Positions 27,598-36,738 of a stretch of 64,000 nucleotides of DNA are shown piece after piece (position 1 is the stretch's first letter; each line of letters begins with the position of its first letter). The stretch is from Candidatus Tectimicrobiota bacterium (GTDB lineage Bacteria; Tectomicrobia; Entotheonellia; Entotheonellales; Entotheonellaceae), in contig BPKO01000009.1 in assembly GCA_026005175.1 (NCBI GenBank), positions 62,001-126,000 on the forward strand, written 5' to 3'. The notes beneath the pieces were generated by a model. That model was given only the letters and a program-made list of their open reading frames with translations. It did not search any database and had not been told where the DNA came from. Both the position numbers and the translations under genes were made by a program.

Positions 27598-28977
27598 ATG
27601 AGCCAAGCAGACGAGGCCCGCATTAAGTACACGCTCGACGAAAGCGAGCTGCCCACGCAGTGGTACAACCTGCTTGCCGACCTGGCGACGCCGCTGCCGC
27701 CGGTGCTCCACCCCGCCACCGGCCAGCCCATCGGCCCTCAGGACCTGGCCCCCCTCTTCCCCATGGCCCTCATCGCGCAAGAAGTCAGCCAGGAGCGCTG
27801 GATTCCCATTCCCGAGCCGGTGCGCCAGGTGCTGCGGCAGTGGCGGCCGACGCCGCTGTTTCGCGCCCGGCGCCTGGAGCGGGCCCTCGACACCCCGGCG
27901 CACATTTACTACAAGTACGAGGGCGTTAGCCCGGCGGGCAGCCACAAGCCCAACACCGCGGTGGCGCAGGCCTACTACAACAAGCAGGAAGGCGTGCGCC
28001 GTCTCACCACCGAGACCGGCGCCGGCCAGTGGGGCTCGGCCCTGGCCATGGCCTGCCGCTTTTTTGACCTCGAGTGCAAGGTCTACATGGTGCGGGTCTC
28101 GTACGAGCAGAAGCCTTACCGGCGGGTGATGATGGAGACCTGGGGGGCGCAGGTGGTGCCCAGCCCCAGCCCGGACACCGAAGCCGGCCGCAAGGTGCGC
28201 GCCGAAGACCCGCAGTCGCCCGGCAGCCTGGGCATTGCCATCAGCGAAGCGGTCGAAGATGCCGCCACCCACGACGACACCAAGTACTCCCTGGGCAGCG
28301 TGCTCAACCACGTGCTGCTGCACCAGACGGTGATCGGCCTGGAGGCCAAAAAGCAGCTCGCGCTGGCTGGCGACGAAGCCGACATCGTCATTGGCTGCGC
28401 CGGTGGGGGGTCCAACTTTGCCGGCCTTGCCTTTCCCTTTGTTGCCGACAAGCTGCGCGGCACCCGCCCTGCCCTGCGCGTCATCGCCGTCGAGCCCACC
28501 GCCTGCCCCAGCCTCACCAAGGGCAAGTACGTCTATGACTTCGGGGATACCGTGGGGCTGACGCCGCTCATCAAGATGTACACGCTTGGCCATTCCTTCG
28601 TGCCGGCGCCGCTGCACGCCGGCGGCCTGCGCTACCACGGCATGGCGCCCCTGGTGTGCAAGCTTTACGACGAGGGTGTCATCGAGGCGGTGGCGGTGCC
28701 GCAGCTGGCCACCTTTGAGGCGGCGGTGCAGTTTGCCCGCGCCGAAGGGATCATTCCGGCACCGGAGACGGCGCACGCGGTGCGCGTGGCCATCGATGAA
28801 GCCTTGCGCTGCAAGGCCGAGGGCACGCGGCGCACGATTCTCTTCAACCTCTCCGGCCACGGCCACTTCGACCTTGGGGCTTACGAGGCCTTTCTTGCCG
28901 GCAAGCTGCAAGACTACGCGTACCCGGAAGAAAAAGTCGCCGAGGCCCTGCAGCGGCTGCCCAAAGTGGGCGTGTAG
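27598..28977 (+). CDS. trpB: TrpB2-type tryptophan synthase beta chain-like PLP enzyme
   Basis: This PLP-dependent enzyme condenses indole with serine in characterised members; other TrpB2 forms use related substrates. It has 459 residues, the long TrpB2 form (TIGR01415). The PLP lysine is Lys117 in [19 protein letters not shown] contains the catalytic Glu, and the phosphate-binding loop is [10 protein letters not shown]. The N terminus (residues 1-90) is the TrpB2-specific extension. No trpA or other trp gene is near. The nitrilase-like gene follows by 36 nt, and the pair shares one promoter, hinting at a salvage or indole-derivative role rather than the main pathway (inference). Confidence 0.92.
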   Translation: MSQADEARIKYTLDESELPTQWYNLLADLATPLPPVLHPATGQPIGPQDLAPLFPMALIAQEVSQERWIPIPEPVRQVLRQWRPTPLFRARRLERALDTPAHIYYKYEGVSPAGSHKPNTAVAQAYYNKQEGVRRLTTETGAGQWGSALAMACRFFDLECKVYMVRVSYEQKPYRRVMMETWGAQVVPSPSPDTEAGRKVRAEDPQSPGSLGIAISEAVEDAATHDDTKYSLGSVLNHVLLHQTVIGLEAKKQLALAGDEADIVIGCAGGGSNFAGLAFPFVADKLRGTRPALRVIAVEPTACPSLTKGKYVYDFGDTVGLTPLIKMYTLGHSFVPAPLHAGGLRYHGMAPLVCKLYDEGVIEAVAVPQLATFEAAVQFARAEGIIPAPETAHAVRVAIDEALRCKAEGTRRTILFNLSGHGHFDLGAYEAFLAGKLQDYAYPEEKVAEALQRLPKVGV

Positions 28978-29013
28978 CGGCAAGCCGGCCTACGGCGCAG
29001 GAGGAGGCGTGCC

Positions 29014-30082
29014 ATGATCAAGCCTTACACCGCGGTTGGCCTGATTCCCACGGTGCGCGGCATTCGCAAGCGGGCCGATATTCGCATCAACCTCGAGCAC
29101 CTGGCCCACCTGGTGAAAGCCGCCGCCTGGCTTTCTAGCCTCGACTTGCCGGTGCGCCTGATCGCCATTCCCGAAGGGGCGCTGCAGGGCTTCAACGACG
29201 AGGTGCTCGACCTCGATCACGTCACGTTTGCGCGCGAGTGCGCCATCGACATTCCCGGCGAGGAAACCGAAGCGCTGGGCCGGCTGGCGCGCGAGTACGA
29301 CGTCTTCATCATGGCGCAGGCCAAGGCCCCGCCATCCCGACCTCAAAGACCGCTTCTTCAACGTGGGCTTCATCCTCAACCCCAAGGGCGAAGTCATCCT
29401 GCAGCACTACAAGGTGTCGCCGCTCTTTCCGGTAGAGCACTCGGTGTGCCCGCACGACGTCTACGACTGGTGGATCGAGAAGTACGGGCGCACCCTGGAC
29501 GCCTTCTGGCCGGTGGCCGACACCGAAATCGGCCGCCTGGGGATCATGATGGCCAACGAGGGCTCGTATCCGGAAAACGCCCGCGCCCTGGCGATGAACG
29601 GCGCCGAGGTGGTCTACCGCGCCTCTTACCCGCACCCGGCGACGGGCAACGAGATGTTCGAGATCCAGAGCCGAGCGCGGGCGCTGGACAACAACCTCTA
29701 TATCGTTGCGCCCAACATGGGCACGTATTATCTCTTCCCCGAAGAGACGACACCCATCGACACCTTTGGCGGCCGCTCGTTCATCATCGACTACAAGGGC
29801 CGCATCGTCGGCAAGCAGGAGTACGGCGCCGGCTCGACGTACGTGGCCGGGGTGATCGACATCGAGGCGCTGCGCGACCACCGTGCCCGGGCGCAGTGGG
29901 ACAACTGGCTCAAGGACCTGCGCACCGAGCTCTACCAGCTCGTCTACGAGCAGCCCATTTACCCCAAAAACCTCTACCTGCGGCGCAAGCCGATGAAGCA
30001 CGCCGAGTACCGCGAAAAAGTCATCAAGCGCCAGATCAAGCTCATGCACGACCGCGGCATCTGGGTCAAACCCGCCCGCTAG
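29014..30082 (+). pseudogene. Nitrilase-superfamily (carbon-nitrogen hydrolase) homologue, frameshifted and lacking the catalytic Cys
   Basis: This is a nitrilase-fold protein in two frames; a CCCC run at 29327-29330 holds one base too many. Repair joins MAQAKA to RHPDLKDRFFNVGFIL and gives about 355 residues. The Glu of the triad is present (Glu54 in IAIPEGALQGF) and so is the Lys (LQHYKVSP). The expected Cys is Ala: the sequence reads IMMANEGSYPE where active enzymes have C at the Ala position, five residues before the YPE aromatic. If the frameshift is an error, the product would still be a pseudo-enzyme or have a changed role. It follows trpB2 closely. Confidence 0.85.
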
Positions 30083-30083
30083 A

Positions 30084-30098
30084 AATTGGGGTCAGAGT
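30084..30098 (+). repeat. Copy 2 of short intergenic motif AATTGGGGTCAGAGT
   Basis: This is an exact 15-bp copy of the motif at 7717-7731. It begins one base after the stop of the nitrilase-like gene, and the following T-run leads into the 3' end of the SCO6745-like gene. Confidence 0.7.
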
Positions 30099-30116
30099 AC
30101 TTTTTTCTGTGGCGGT

Positions 30117-30851
30117 TCAGGGCTGGACCTCGAGGGCGGCGCCGATGGCCCGCACGCCGTCGAGAAATGCCGCCCTGGCCGTCTCGTCGAGGGCGCTGTA
30201 AGGCGGCACAAGCAAGGCGTTGGTTAGGGCTTCGGCGGCGTCGAGCTTGGCGCGGTCGGCTTCGGTGTAGGTGGGTGCCGGATCCCAGCCAAAGGTCTTG
30301 ACGTCATTGGGACGCCGGATGGCGTGTGCCACTTCGGGCGCCAGGCCCGAGGCGACCACCGCGACCAGGTGGAGGCTGCCGCGCAGCTCGCGCAGCACCG
30401 CCACCAGCTGCAAGGCGCGGCCCGGCAGGTCCTCGACACGGGGCTGGGCAGCGATACCGGCGTAGAGGGGGAGGCCGGCGGGGTTGGCAGCGGCAATCAC
30501 CTTTTCGGCGGCGGCGCAGAAGGCCTCCAGCCCCTCGACCTGAGCCAGCTTTACCCGCCCCAGGTGGGCGCAGCACTGAAAGTAGACGCGGGCCGCCTCC
30601 CGCGGCGCCACCCGCTCGCGGGCCGAGTTCCACATGCGGGCCACCAAAGCCGGGTGGAAGTAGCCAAAGGCGCTGGCCACCACCTCGGCTTCGGCGTCGC
30701 CAAGGACGCCACCCCGCCCGAGCATGTAGAAGCGAAAGCCGTCGAGGCCGATTTCCCGGCCGCGGGCCAGGGTGTCGGGGTGAAAGTAAAAAGCCGCCCC
30801 CGCCTTGCCGATGATGGGACTGGTTTCCTTGATGAGCTCCAAGACGTGCAT
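30117..30851 (-). CDS. SCO6745 family protein
   Basis: This 244-residue, mostly helical cytoplasmic protein resembles the SCO6745 family: FYFHPDTLARGREIGLDGFRFYMLGRG, AEVVASAFGYFHPALVARMW, LPLYAGIAAQP and LRELRGSLHLVAVVASGL. Members are common in actinobacteria and are predicted to contain a helix-turn-helix-like fold, but their function is not known to me. ATG 30851 has GGAGGAA upstream. It stands alone, converging on the trpB2-nitrilase unit. Confidence 0.75.
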   Translation of the reverse strand: MHVLELIKETSPIIGKAGAAFYFHPDTLARGREIGLDGFRFYMLGRGGVLGDAEAEVVASAFGYFHPALVARMWNSARERVAPREAARVYFQCCAHLGRVKLAQVEGLEAFCAAAEKVIAAANPAGLPLYAGIAAQPRVEDLPGRALQLVAVLRELRGSLHLVAVVASGLAPEVAHAIRRPNDVKTFGWDPAPTYTEADRAKLDAAEALTNALLVPPYSALDETARAAFLDGVRAIGAALEVQP

Positions 30852-30994
30852 GGGACGTTCCTCCGCTTGCCACAAGTGGTGATTGCCGGCCAGGGGCGCG
30901 GCCGCGGGCTGGCACGCTTCCCGGCAGGGTTACCCTACTCTAGATGGCCTTGCCTGTCCAGGGGAGCTTGAGGGCCTCCCGCTCGCAGGCCACC

Positions 30995-32227
30995 TCAGCA
31001 GGCGTCGCGGCGCGCCAGGGCCACCAGGCGCAAGGCGTAAGCGAGGAAGACGTTGAGCAGGGCCACGGCGGTAAGAAACCCCAGCAGCCCTTCGGGCTGC
31101 GCCTCGGCCCAGGCGACGGCCACCAGGGTGGGGGCGATGGCCTGGGCCAGCAGCATCGGCAGGGCCAGGCGCCCCAGCAAGGTGGCATAGCCGGCGGCGC
31201 CAAACAGCGCCAGGGGCAAGGTGCCCTTGACGATGGTCTTGATGCCATTGCCGGCGCCGTACAGCACACACCCTGCGGCCATGACCGAGGGATGGGCGGT
31301 GAACAGGAGGCCAACGCCGGCAGTGACGAAGAGGCTGGCGGCAATCGCCGTTGATACCGGGTGGAAGCGGCGGCCCACCGCGGCTTCCAGCAGGCGGCCG
31401 CCCACCTGGGAAGGCCCCACCAGGGTGCCCAGGGCCACCGCCGCGGTCAGGTCGAGCCCCAGGCGCTGCAGCAGCACCAGGAGGTGCACCGAGAGCACCG
31501 ACGAAATCACCACCTGCAGCGTGAACTGCACGCCCAGGAGCCACACCAGCAGCACCTGCCGGCGCTTTGCCGCTGCGGGCGCTGCTGGTGTGGCCGCTGG
31601 CGGCGGTGCGGCAAGCGGCGCCTGTTTCTCCCGCGGCAGCAGGAAAAGGTGCAGGGGCAAGCCCAGGGCCAGGTGCAGCCCGGCATAGGCAAAGCAAGCG
31701 CCGCGCCAGCCCCAGGTGGCTACTAAAAAGGCGCTCAGCGGCCAGGCCGCGGTGCTGGCAAAGCCGCCGATCAACGTCAGGTTGGTGATCAGCCCGCGCG
31801 CCTGGGTGCCGTAGAGCCGCCCCAGGGTGGCAAACGCGGCGTCGTAGAGCCCCAGCGCCATCCCCAGGCCCAAGACGGCCCAGGCCAGAAAGTAGCCCGG
31901 CAGCGTCTGCGCCAGCCCCAGGCCGGCAAGGCCCAGAGCGAAGACGGCGGAGCCAGCCGCCAGCACCGGCCGCCCGCCGCGGCGCTCCACGGCGCGGCCC
32001 ATGGCCGGCGAGGCCAGCCCGGCCACCAGCAGGCCCAGCGACAGGCCGGCCACCACGTGGGGCAGCGACCAGCCGGTGTCGGCGGCAATGGGCTTGGCAA
32101 GGACGGCCAGGAGGTAGTAAGACGACCCCCAGGCCAGGCACTGCGTGATGCCCAGCAGGGCCACCACCGCCCCCCGCCCGCCCTGGCGTGGCGACCAGGC
32201 AGGGCGCCGGGGCGGAGCGTCACGCAT
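30995..32227 (-). CDS. MFS transporter
   Basis: This is a twelve-helix major facilitator exporter or importer of 410 residues in the inner membrane. It shows the loop 2-3 motif (GRAVERRGGRPVLAAG), a central Pro/Ala-rich loop at about 195-215 and two six-helix halves. The lack of substrate-specific motifs leaves the cargo open. Its ATG overlaps the padR stop by 8 nt (ATGCGTGA), so it is translated with the PadR repressor and is the likely target of that regulator, as in drug- or phenolic-responsive PadR-MFS pairs. Confidence 0.9.
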   Translation of the reverse strand: MRDAPPRRPAWSPRQGGRGAVVALLGITQCLAWGSSYYLLAVLAKPIAADTGWSLPHVVAGLSLGLLVAGLASPAMGRAVERRGGRPVLAAGSAVFALGLAGLGLAQTLPGYFLAWAVLGLGMALGLYDAAFATLGRLYGTQARGLITNLTLIGGFASTAAWPLSAFLVATWGWRGACFAYAGLHLALGLPLHLFLLPREKQAPLAAPPPAATPAAPAAAKRRQVLLVWLLGVQFTLQVVISSVLSVHLLVLLQRLGLDLTAAVALGTLVGPSQVGGRLLEAAVGRRFHPVSTAIAASLFVTAGVGLLFTAHPSVMAAGCVLYGAGNGIKTIVKGTLPLALFGAAGYATLLGRLALPMLLAQAIAPTLVAVAWAEAQPEGLLGFLTAVALLNVFLAYALRLVALARRDAC

Positions 32228-32645
32228 GGCCGGTGTCCTCGGCGCCGGCTGGGCCAGCAGGGGCGGGCGGCACCTGTTGCAGGCAGCGCGCCACCTCCAT
32301 CCACGCTTCGATGGCCACTTGCAACGCGGCACGGCCGCGATCAGTCAGGGCATAGACACGGCGCCGCCGGCCGCCGACCACCTCGTTGCGTGCGGTGAGG
32401 TAGCCCCCTTGGGCCAGCTCCTGCAACACTGGGTAAATCGCGCCGGCAGTCGGGGAACAGCAGCCACGCGTGGTAGAGGCCACGGCGCGGGCAATGGCGT
32501 AGCCGTGCATGGGGCGACGCTGGAGCACGCAGAGGATGAAGAATCTGGACAGGCTCATCTTGATGAGTCCGTTCCAGTAAGCACGGTCGGTGTAATCCAC
32601 CGTGCGGCGAGCAGGCGAGCGAGAGACAGAAGACCGCGACCCCAT
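32220..32645 (-). CDS. PadR family transcriptional regulator
   Basis: This winged-helix repressor carries the PadR core (ILCVLQRRPMHGYAIARAV, GAIYPVLQELAQGGYL, GRRRRVYALTDRGRAAL). Two starts compete. ATG 32645 lies 6 nt after a perfect-looking -10, so the mRNA would be leaderless (141 residues). A GTG at 32600 gives VDYTDRAYWNGLIKMSLSRFF, closer to the family's usual N terminus, but has no ribosome site. I chose the ATG because of the promoter geometry. It overlaps the MFS gene and probably represses its own operon through the inverted repeat in its promoter. Confidence 0.88.
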   Translation of the reverse strand: MGSRSSVSRSPARRTVDYTDRAYWNGLIKMSLSRFFILCVLQRRPMHGYAIARAVASTTRGCCSPTAGAIYPVLQELAQGGYLTARNEVVGGRRRRVYALTDRGRAALQVAIEAWMEVARCLQQVPPAPAGPAGAEDTGHA

Positions 32646-32651
32646 GCCCGG

Positions 32652-32682
32652 AATATATGTCTTGAGGGGTGATACGTCAAGA
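32652..32682 (-). promoter_or_regulatory. Promoter and operator of padR-MFS
   Basis: On the minus strand TTGACG (32680-32675), a 17-bp spacer and TATATT (32657-32652) end 6 nt before ATG 32645. An inverted repeat TCTTGA (32660-32665)/TCAAGA (32677-32682), 11 bp apart, spans the spacer and the -35 element. It is a likely PadR operator. Confidence 0.65.
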
Positions 32683-32812
32683 ACCCCAAATCCTGACCAG
32701 CGCCTCGCCCTTGACTTCTTCAGATTGCGGCCTTATAAGAAGGGAAGACCGCATACATAATCTTGCTGGCTCTGTGCCTGCAACGACGGACTGCATGATG
32801 AGGACCACAGCG

Positions 32813-34397
32813 ATGCCGCTGACCCGACGAGCGTTCCTTCTCGGTGCCCTGGGGGCGCCAACACTTTCCCTCGCAGGAAGCGGATGGCGCCGGCTGCTGA
32901 CCCTTCCCCGAGCCGAAGCGGCTAAAGTGGAGCCGCGGGGGCGGGTGGTGCTCGGCTGGCATACCGGCATTTCCTCGGCGTGGCTCGATCCGCAAGAGCA
33001 GCCGGCCATGCTTACCCCCACCAACTTTCAGTACGCCGTCCACGATGCCCTCATCAAAAACTATCACGGGCAAATTGCCCAGCCGGCTTTGGCCGAGCGG
33101 TGGGAAATGGCCCCCGACTTCCGCAGTGCCACCTTCTGGCTCCGGCCTGGCATCAAGTTTCACAACGGTGATCCCGTCACCCCTGAAGACGTGAAGTTTA
33201 CTTATGAAAACTACCGGGGGGCGCAGGCCGACGTCTTTAAAGCCAAAACCGAGCGCGTCGAGATTGTCGATGACCGCACCGTTCGCTTTCACTTCAAAGC
33301 CCCCTTCCTCGATTTCCCCATCCTCTTTGGCACCGGCGCAAGTGGGGCCGCCTGGGTCGTGCCGGCCAAGTACTACCAGCAAGTGGGGCCAGACGGCTTT
33401 AAGCGGCAGCCCATCGGGGCAGGTCCTTACCGCCTGGTGCGTCAAGAGCCGGGCGTGAAGCTGGAATTTGAGGCGTTTCCCGACTATTACCGGCCGGTGC
33501 ACGTCAAGCAGCTGGTCATGGTGGGTGTGACCGAGCCCTTCACCCGGGTGGCGATGCTGGAGCGTGGCGAGGCGGACATCATTTACCTCGTGCCCGGGGA
33601 GCTCATCGCGCGGGTGCGCAGCCTGCCGGGGGTGCTGCTGGCGCCCACGCTGGCCGGGCCGTTCTGGATGGAGATGCCGGGCTTTGAAGACCCGGCAAGT
33701 CCCTTCCACGACCGGCGCGTGCGCCAGGCAATCAGCCTGGCCCTCAACCGCCGGGCCCTCAGCGAGGCAGAAACTGCCGGCTTCGCGCCGCCGCTGGGCA
33801 ACTGGATTCCCCACAACTGGCCAGGGGCCATCGAATGGCCGGAGTTCCCCTACGATCCGCAGCAGGCCAAGCAGCTGCTGGCTGACGCGGGGTATGCCAA
33901 CGGCCTCGACCTCGACTGGTTTGTACCTTTTCCGCCCTATTTTTCGCTTGGCGAGCGCATCATCAGCCAGCTGCGCGAGGTGGGAATCCGCACCAAAATG
34001 CGCACCATGGAGCGCGGCACGTTCTTTAGCTTGCTACGGGGAGGCCCGGCAGGCGTTTCCGGGTACCCAGCTGGTGCTGATCGTCTCGGGGACCCCAGGA
34101 GATTGGGCGGGGCGCTACCGGGCGTTTTTCCAATGCGGCGGGTCGTTTTCGCTGTCGTGCGTGCCAGAGCTGGACGCCAAGTTCGAGCGCTACGAGGCCT
34201 CGGCCGACCCTGCCGAGCGCCAGCGCCTGGCCGCCGACATCCAGCGGACGATTCTGGAAAACTACTACGTTATTCCCGTATACCGGCTGGCGTTTATCAA
34301 CGCCATCGGCCCACGTATTGCGGCGCAGAAGTGGCAGGACGTCTTTTCTACTGACATCTACGCCTATCCCTGGGAAGACATCAAGCTCAAAGGCTGA
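32813..34397 (+). pseudogene. Oligopeptide-type ABC transporter substrate-binding protein, frameshifted
   Basis: This is a family-5 binding protein (DppA/OppA type), about 527 residues when repaired, with a Tat leader (LTRRAFLLGALGAPTLSLAG). Conserved blocks include FWLRPGIKFHNGDPVTPEDVKFTYENY and RRVRQAISLALNRRAL. The frame shifts at a GGGG run, 34038-34041. One base less continues FSLL into REARQAFPGTQL and then to the C terminus (YPWEDIKLKG). It begins the transporter operon that continues to 38686. The four intact partner genes argue that the break is a sequence error or very recent. Confidence 0.88.
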
Positions 34398-34453
34398 GGG
34401 TTGCTGGCGTGCGAGCGGGCGGTAGCCCATGGAAGGGGAGGTGTGCAGAGGCG

Positions 34454-34870
34454 ATGCAGCGGACGCGAAGAATCGTTTGGTGGGGATTCGTGGGGATCCT
34501 CGTCACGGTGCTGGCCGCCACTGCCGCAGAGCTGGCGGTAGAGAAGGTTGACCCCGACGATCTTGCCCGCGTGGAAGCCTTTGTGCGCGGCGCGCCGACG
34601 TTTCGCTTTGATGGTATTGAGGAGAGCCTGCGCCTGGAAGCGGTGCGTCGCCTGGCCTTCTGTCCGGGCTGCTATGAATACACGCTGTACTTCGAAAGCC
34701 GCTTCCCCGGTTACGGCGACCGCCGCGGCGATCTCCTCTCTCCTGCCCGCACGCCGCACCGGGCCAAAGTGCTGCTGGTGAACCGGCAGGTGGTCAGCGG
34801 CCTCCTGGATGGGGCGTGGGATATGGTGCACCAGCTGATCGTTGACTACGAGTGCACGTATCAGCCCTGA
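34454..34870 (+). CDS. Small secreted or membrane-anchored protein with CPGC motif
   Basis: I do not recognise this 138-residue protein. It has an N-terminal hydrophobic segment (VWWGFVGILVTVLAATAAEL) serving as signal or anchor, then an acidic stretch, a CxxC motif (Cys70-Pro-Gly-Cys73), a third Cys near the end (YEC), and aromatic-rich beta-like strands (YEYTLYFESRF). It lies inside the peptide-type importer operon between binding protein and permease and is co-directional, so it may be an accessory envelope factor. The CxxC could be redox-active or bind metal; this is speculation. Confidence 0.65.
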   Translation: MQRTRRIVWWGFVGILVTVLAATAAELAVEKVDPDDLARVEAFVRGAPTFRFDGIEESLRLEAVRRLAFCPGCYEYTLYFESRFPGYGDRRGDLLSPARTPHRAKVLLVNRQVVSGLLDGAWDMVHQLIVDYECTYQP

Positions 34871-34892
34871 AGAGCCGCAGAGGAAACGAGGC

Positions 34893-35813
34893 ATGCCGCG
34901 GTTTATCGCCCAGCGGGTGGCTTACAGTCTGGTGACGTTGTTCCTTCTCAGCATGACGATCTTTGTCATCGTCCGGCTCACGGGAGACCCTGCCCTGCTG
35001 ATGGCCGAACCGGGCGCGCGCCCCGAGGACTTGGCCCGCATCCGGGCGCAGTGGGGGCTGGATCGCCCCTGGCCGGTGCAGTACGTCAGCTTTATTCGCA
35101 ACGTGGTACGCGGCGAGCTGGGCCGCTCGTTCAACTACCGCTTGCCGGTGAGCGAGCTGTACTTCCAGCGCCTGGGCAACTCCCTGCAGCTGGCCCTGGC
35201 GGCCACGCTGATTTCTGTCTGCATTGGGGTGCCGGCGGGCATTGTCTCGGCGGTGCGCGTCAACAGCTGGTGGGACAACCTGGGCAAGGCGGTGGCCCTG
35301 CTGGGGTTGTCTATTCCCGGCTTCTGGCTTGGCCTGGTGCTGATCCTGGTGTTTGCCGTCTGGCTGCGCTGGCTGCCCACCTCGGGGGCGGGCGACTGGC
35401 GGCACCTAATCCTGCCCGCGGTGTCCCTGGGCTGGTACTTTGCCGCCTCTTTGCTGCGGCTGACGCGCTCGAGCATGCTCGAAGTGCTGGGTAGCGAGTA
35501 CATCAAGCTCGCCCGGCTCAAAGGGCTGCCCGAAGCGGTGGTCATCGGCCTGCATGCCTTCAAAAATGCCCTGATTCCTGTCTTTACCCTGACCGGCGTC
35601 AACCTGGTCATCATGGTCAATGCAGCGGTGGTGATCGAGGTGATTTTTGCCTGGCCGGGTATTGGCCGCCTCCTCTTTGAGGGCATTTTCCAGCGTGACT
35701 TCCCCTTGGTGCAGGGGGTGGTGCTGATGGCTGGCTTCATGATCGTGCTGGTCAATCTCGTGGTCGATATCCTGTACGCGCTCATCGATCCCCGCATTCG
35801 CTTGACGAGGTAA
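34893..35813 (+). CDS. Peptide-type ABC transporter permease (DppB-like)
   Basis: This inner-membrane permease has 306 residues. It starts MPRFIAQRVAYSLVTLFLLS and has the GLDRPWPVQYVSF and GRSFNYRLPV periplasmic-loop blocks of the DppB family, then the EAA loop (YIKLARLKGLPE...NALIPVF) and the terminal VDILYALIDPRIRLT. GAGGAAACGAGGC precedes the ATG. It pairs with the DppC-like product encoded 7 nt downstream. Confidence 0.95.
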   Translation: MPRFIAQRVAYSLVTLFLLSMTIFVIVRLTGDPALLMAEPGARPEDLARIRAQWGLDRPWPVQYVSFIRNVVRGELGRSFNYRLPVSELYFQRLGNSLQLALAATLISVCIGVPAGIVSAVRVNSWWDNLGKAVALLGLSIPGFWLGLVLILVFAVWLRWLPTSGAGDWRHLILPAVSLGWYFAASLLRLTRSSMLEVLGSEYIKLARLKGLPEAVVIGLHAFKNALIPVFTLTGVNLVIMVNAAVVIEVIFAWPGIGRLLFEGIFQRDFPLVQGVVLMAGFMIVLVNLVVDILYALIDPRIRLTR

Positions 35814-35820
35814 GCGCGCG

Positions 35821-36726
35821 ATGGCGACGACTGCTCCAACGGCCCGTACAGCGCTGCCCCCGGTGGTGAGGGGCTTGCGCCGCGGTGTGCAACGGGTGCG
35901 AGAAGTGCCGCTGCTGGCGGTGATGATTCTGGCCGCCCTGGTGGTGGTGGCTGTCTTTGCCGAGCTCCTTGCCCCCCACGACCCCACCTTGCCGGTGCGG
36001 GGCGCACGCTACTTTGCCCCGCCTTTCTGGATGGCCGGTGGCAGCCTGGAGACGCCGCTAGGGACCGACTTCCAGGGGCGCGACGTGCTCAGCCGCCTCA
36101 TCTTTGGCGCCCGCGTGTCGCTGCTGGTGGGGCTCATGGGCACTTTGGTGGCCGGCAGCCTTGGCACCGCCATGGGAATCCTTTCCGGCTACCTGGGCGG
36201 CTGGGTGGACCAGGTGATCATGCGGCTCACCGACGCCTGGCTCGCCCTGCCCTCGCTGGTCTTCGCCATTTTCCTGGCCACCATGGTGGGGCCGAGCATG
36301 TGGAACATCATCATCATCCTGGGGCTGGTGTACTGGACGCGCTACGCGCGGGTCATTCGCGGCGAGGTGCTGAGCCTCAGGGAGCGGGAGTTCGTGAAGC
36401 TGGCGGAGATTGCCGGTGCCAGCAAGCTGCGCGTCATCCGCCGCCACATCCTGCCCAACGTCCTCAACACCACCATGGTGCTGGCCAGCCTCACCATCGG
36501 CGTGGTGATCATTGCCGAGGCCTCCCTCAGCTTTCTGGGCGTCGGCGTGCCGCCACCCCAGCCGGCCTGGGGACTGATGCTTTCTGAAGCGCGGCCGACG
36601 CTGATGGCCGGCCAGTGGTGGCTCACCGTCTTCCCAGGCGTCTGCATCCTCCTGGTGGTGCTGGCCACCCAGCTCTTTGGCGACTGGCTGCGGGTGCGCC
36701 TCGACCCCCAGCTGCGCAACCTCTAG
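35821..36726 (+). CDS. Peptide-type ABC transporter permease (DppC-like)
   Basis: This second permease has 301 residues. It has the OppC N-terminal helix, the LGTDFQGRDVLSRLIFGARVSL block, the EAA loop (FVKLAEIAGASKLRVIRRHILPN) and the EASLSFLGVGVPPPQPAWG motif typical of DppC. The C terminus LFGDWLRVRLDPQL is standard. It is co-directional in the operon, 12 nt before the first ATPase gene. Confidence 0.95.
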   Translation: MATTAPTARTALPPVVRGLRRGVQRVREVPLLAVMILAALVVVAVFAELLAPHDPTLPVRGARYFAPPFWMAGGSLETPLGTDFQGRDVLSRLIFGARVSLLVGLMGTLVAGSLGTAMGILSGYLGGWVDQVIMRLTDAWLALPSLVFAIFLATMVGPSMWNIIIILGLVYWTRYARVIRGEVLSLREREFVKLAEIAGASKLRVIRRHILPNVLNTTMVLASLTIGVVIIAEASLSFLGVGVPPPQPAWGLMLSEARPTLMAGQWWLTVFPGVCILLVVLATQLFGDWLRVRLDPQLRNL

Positions 36727-36738
36727 CCGGAGGCCAGC

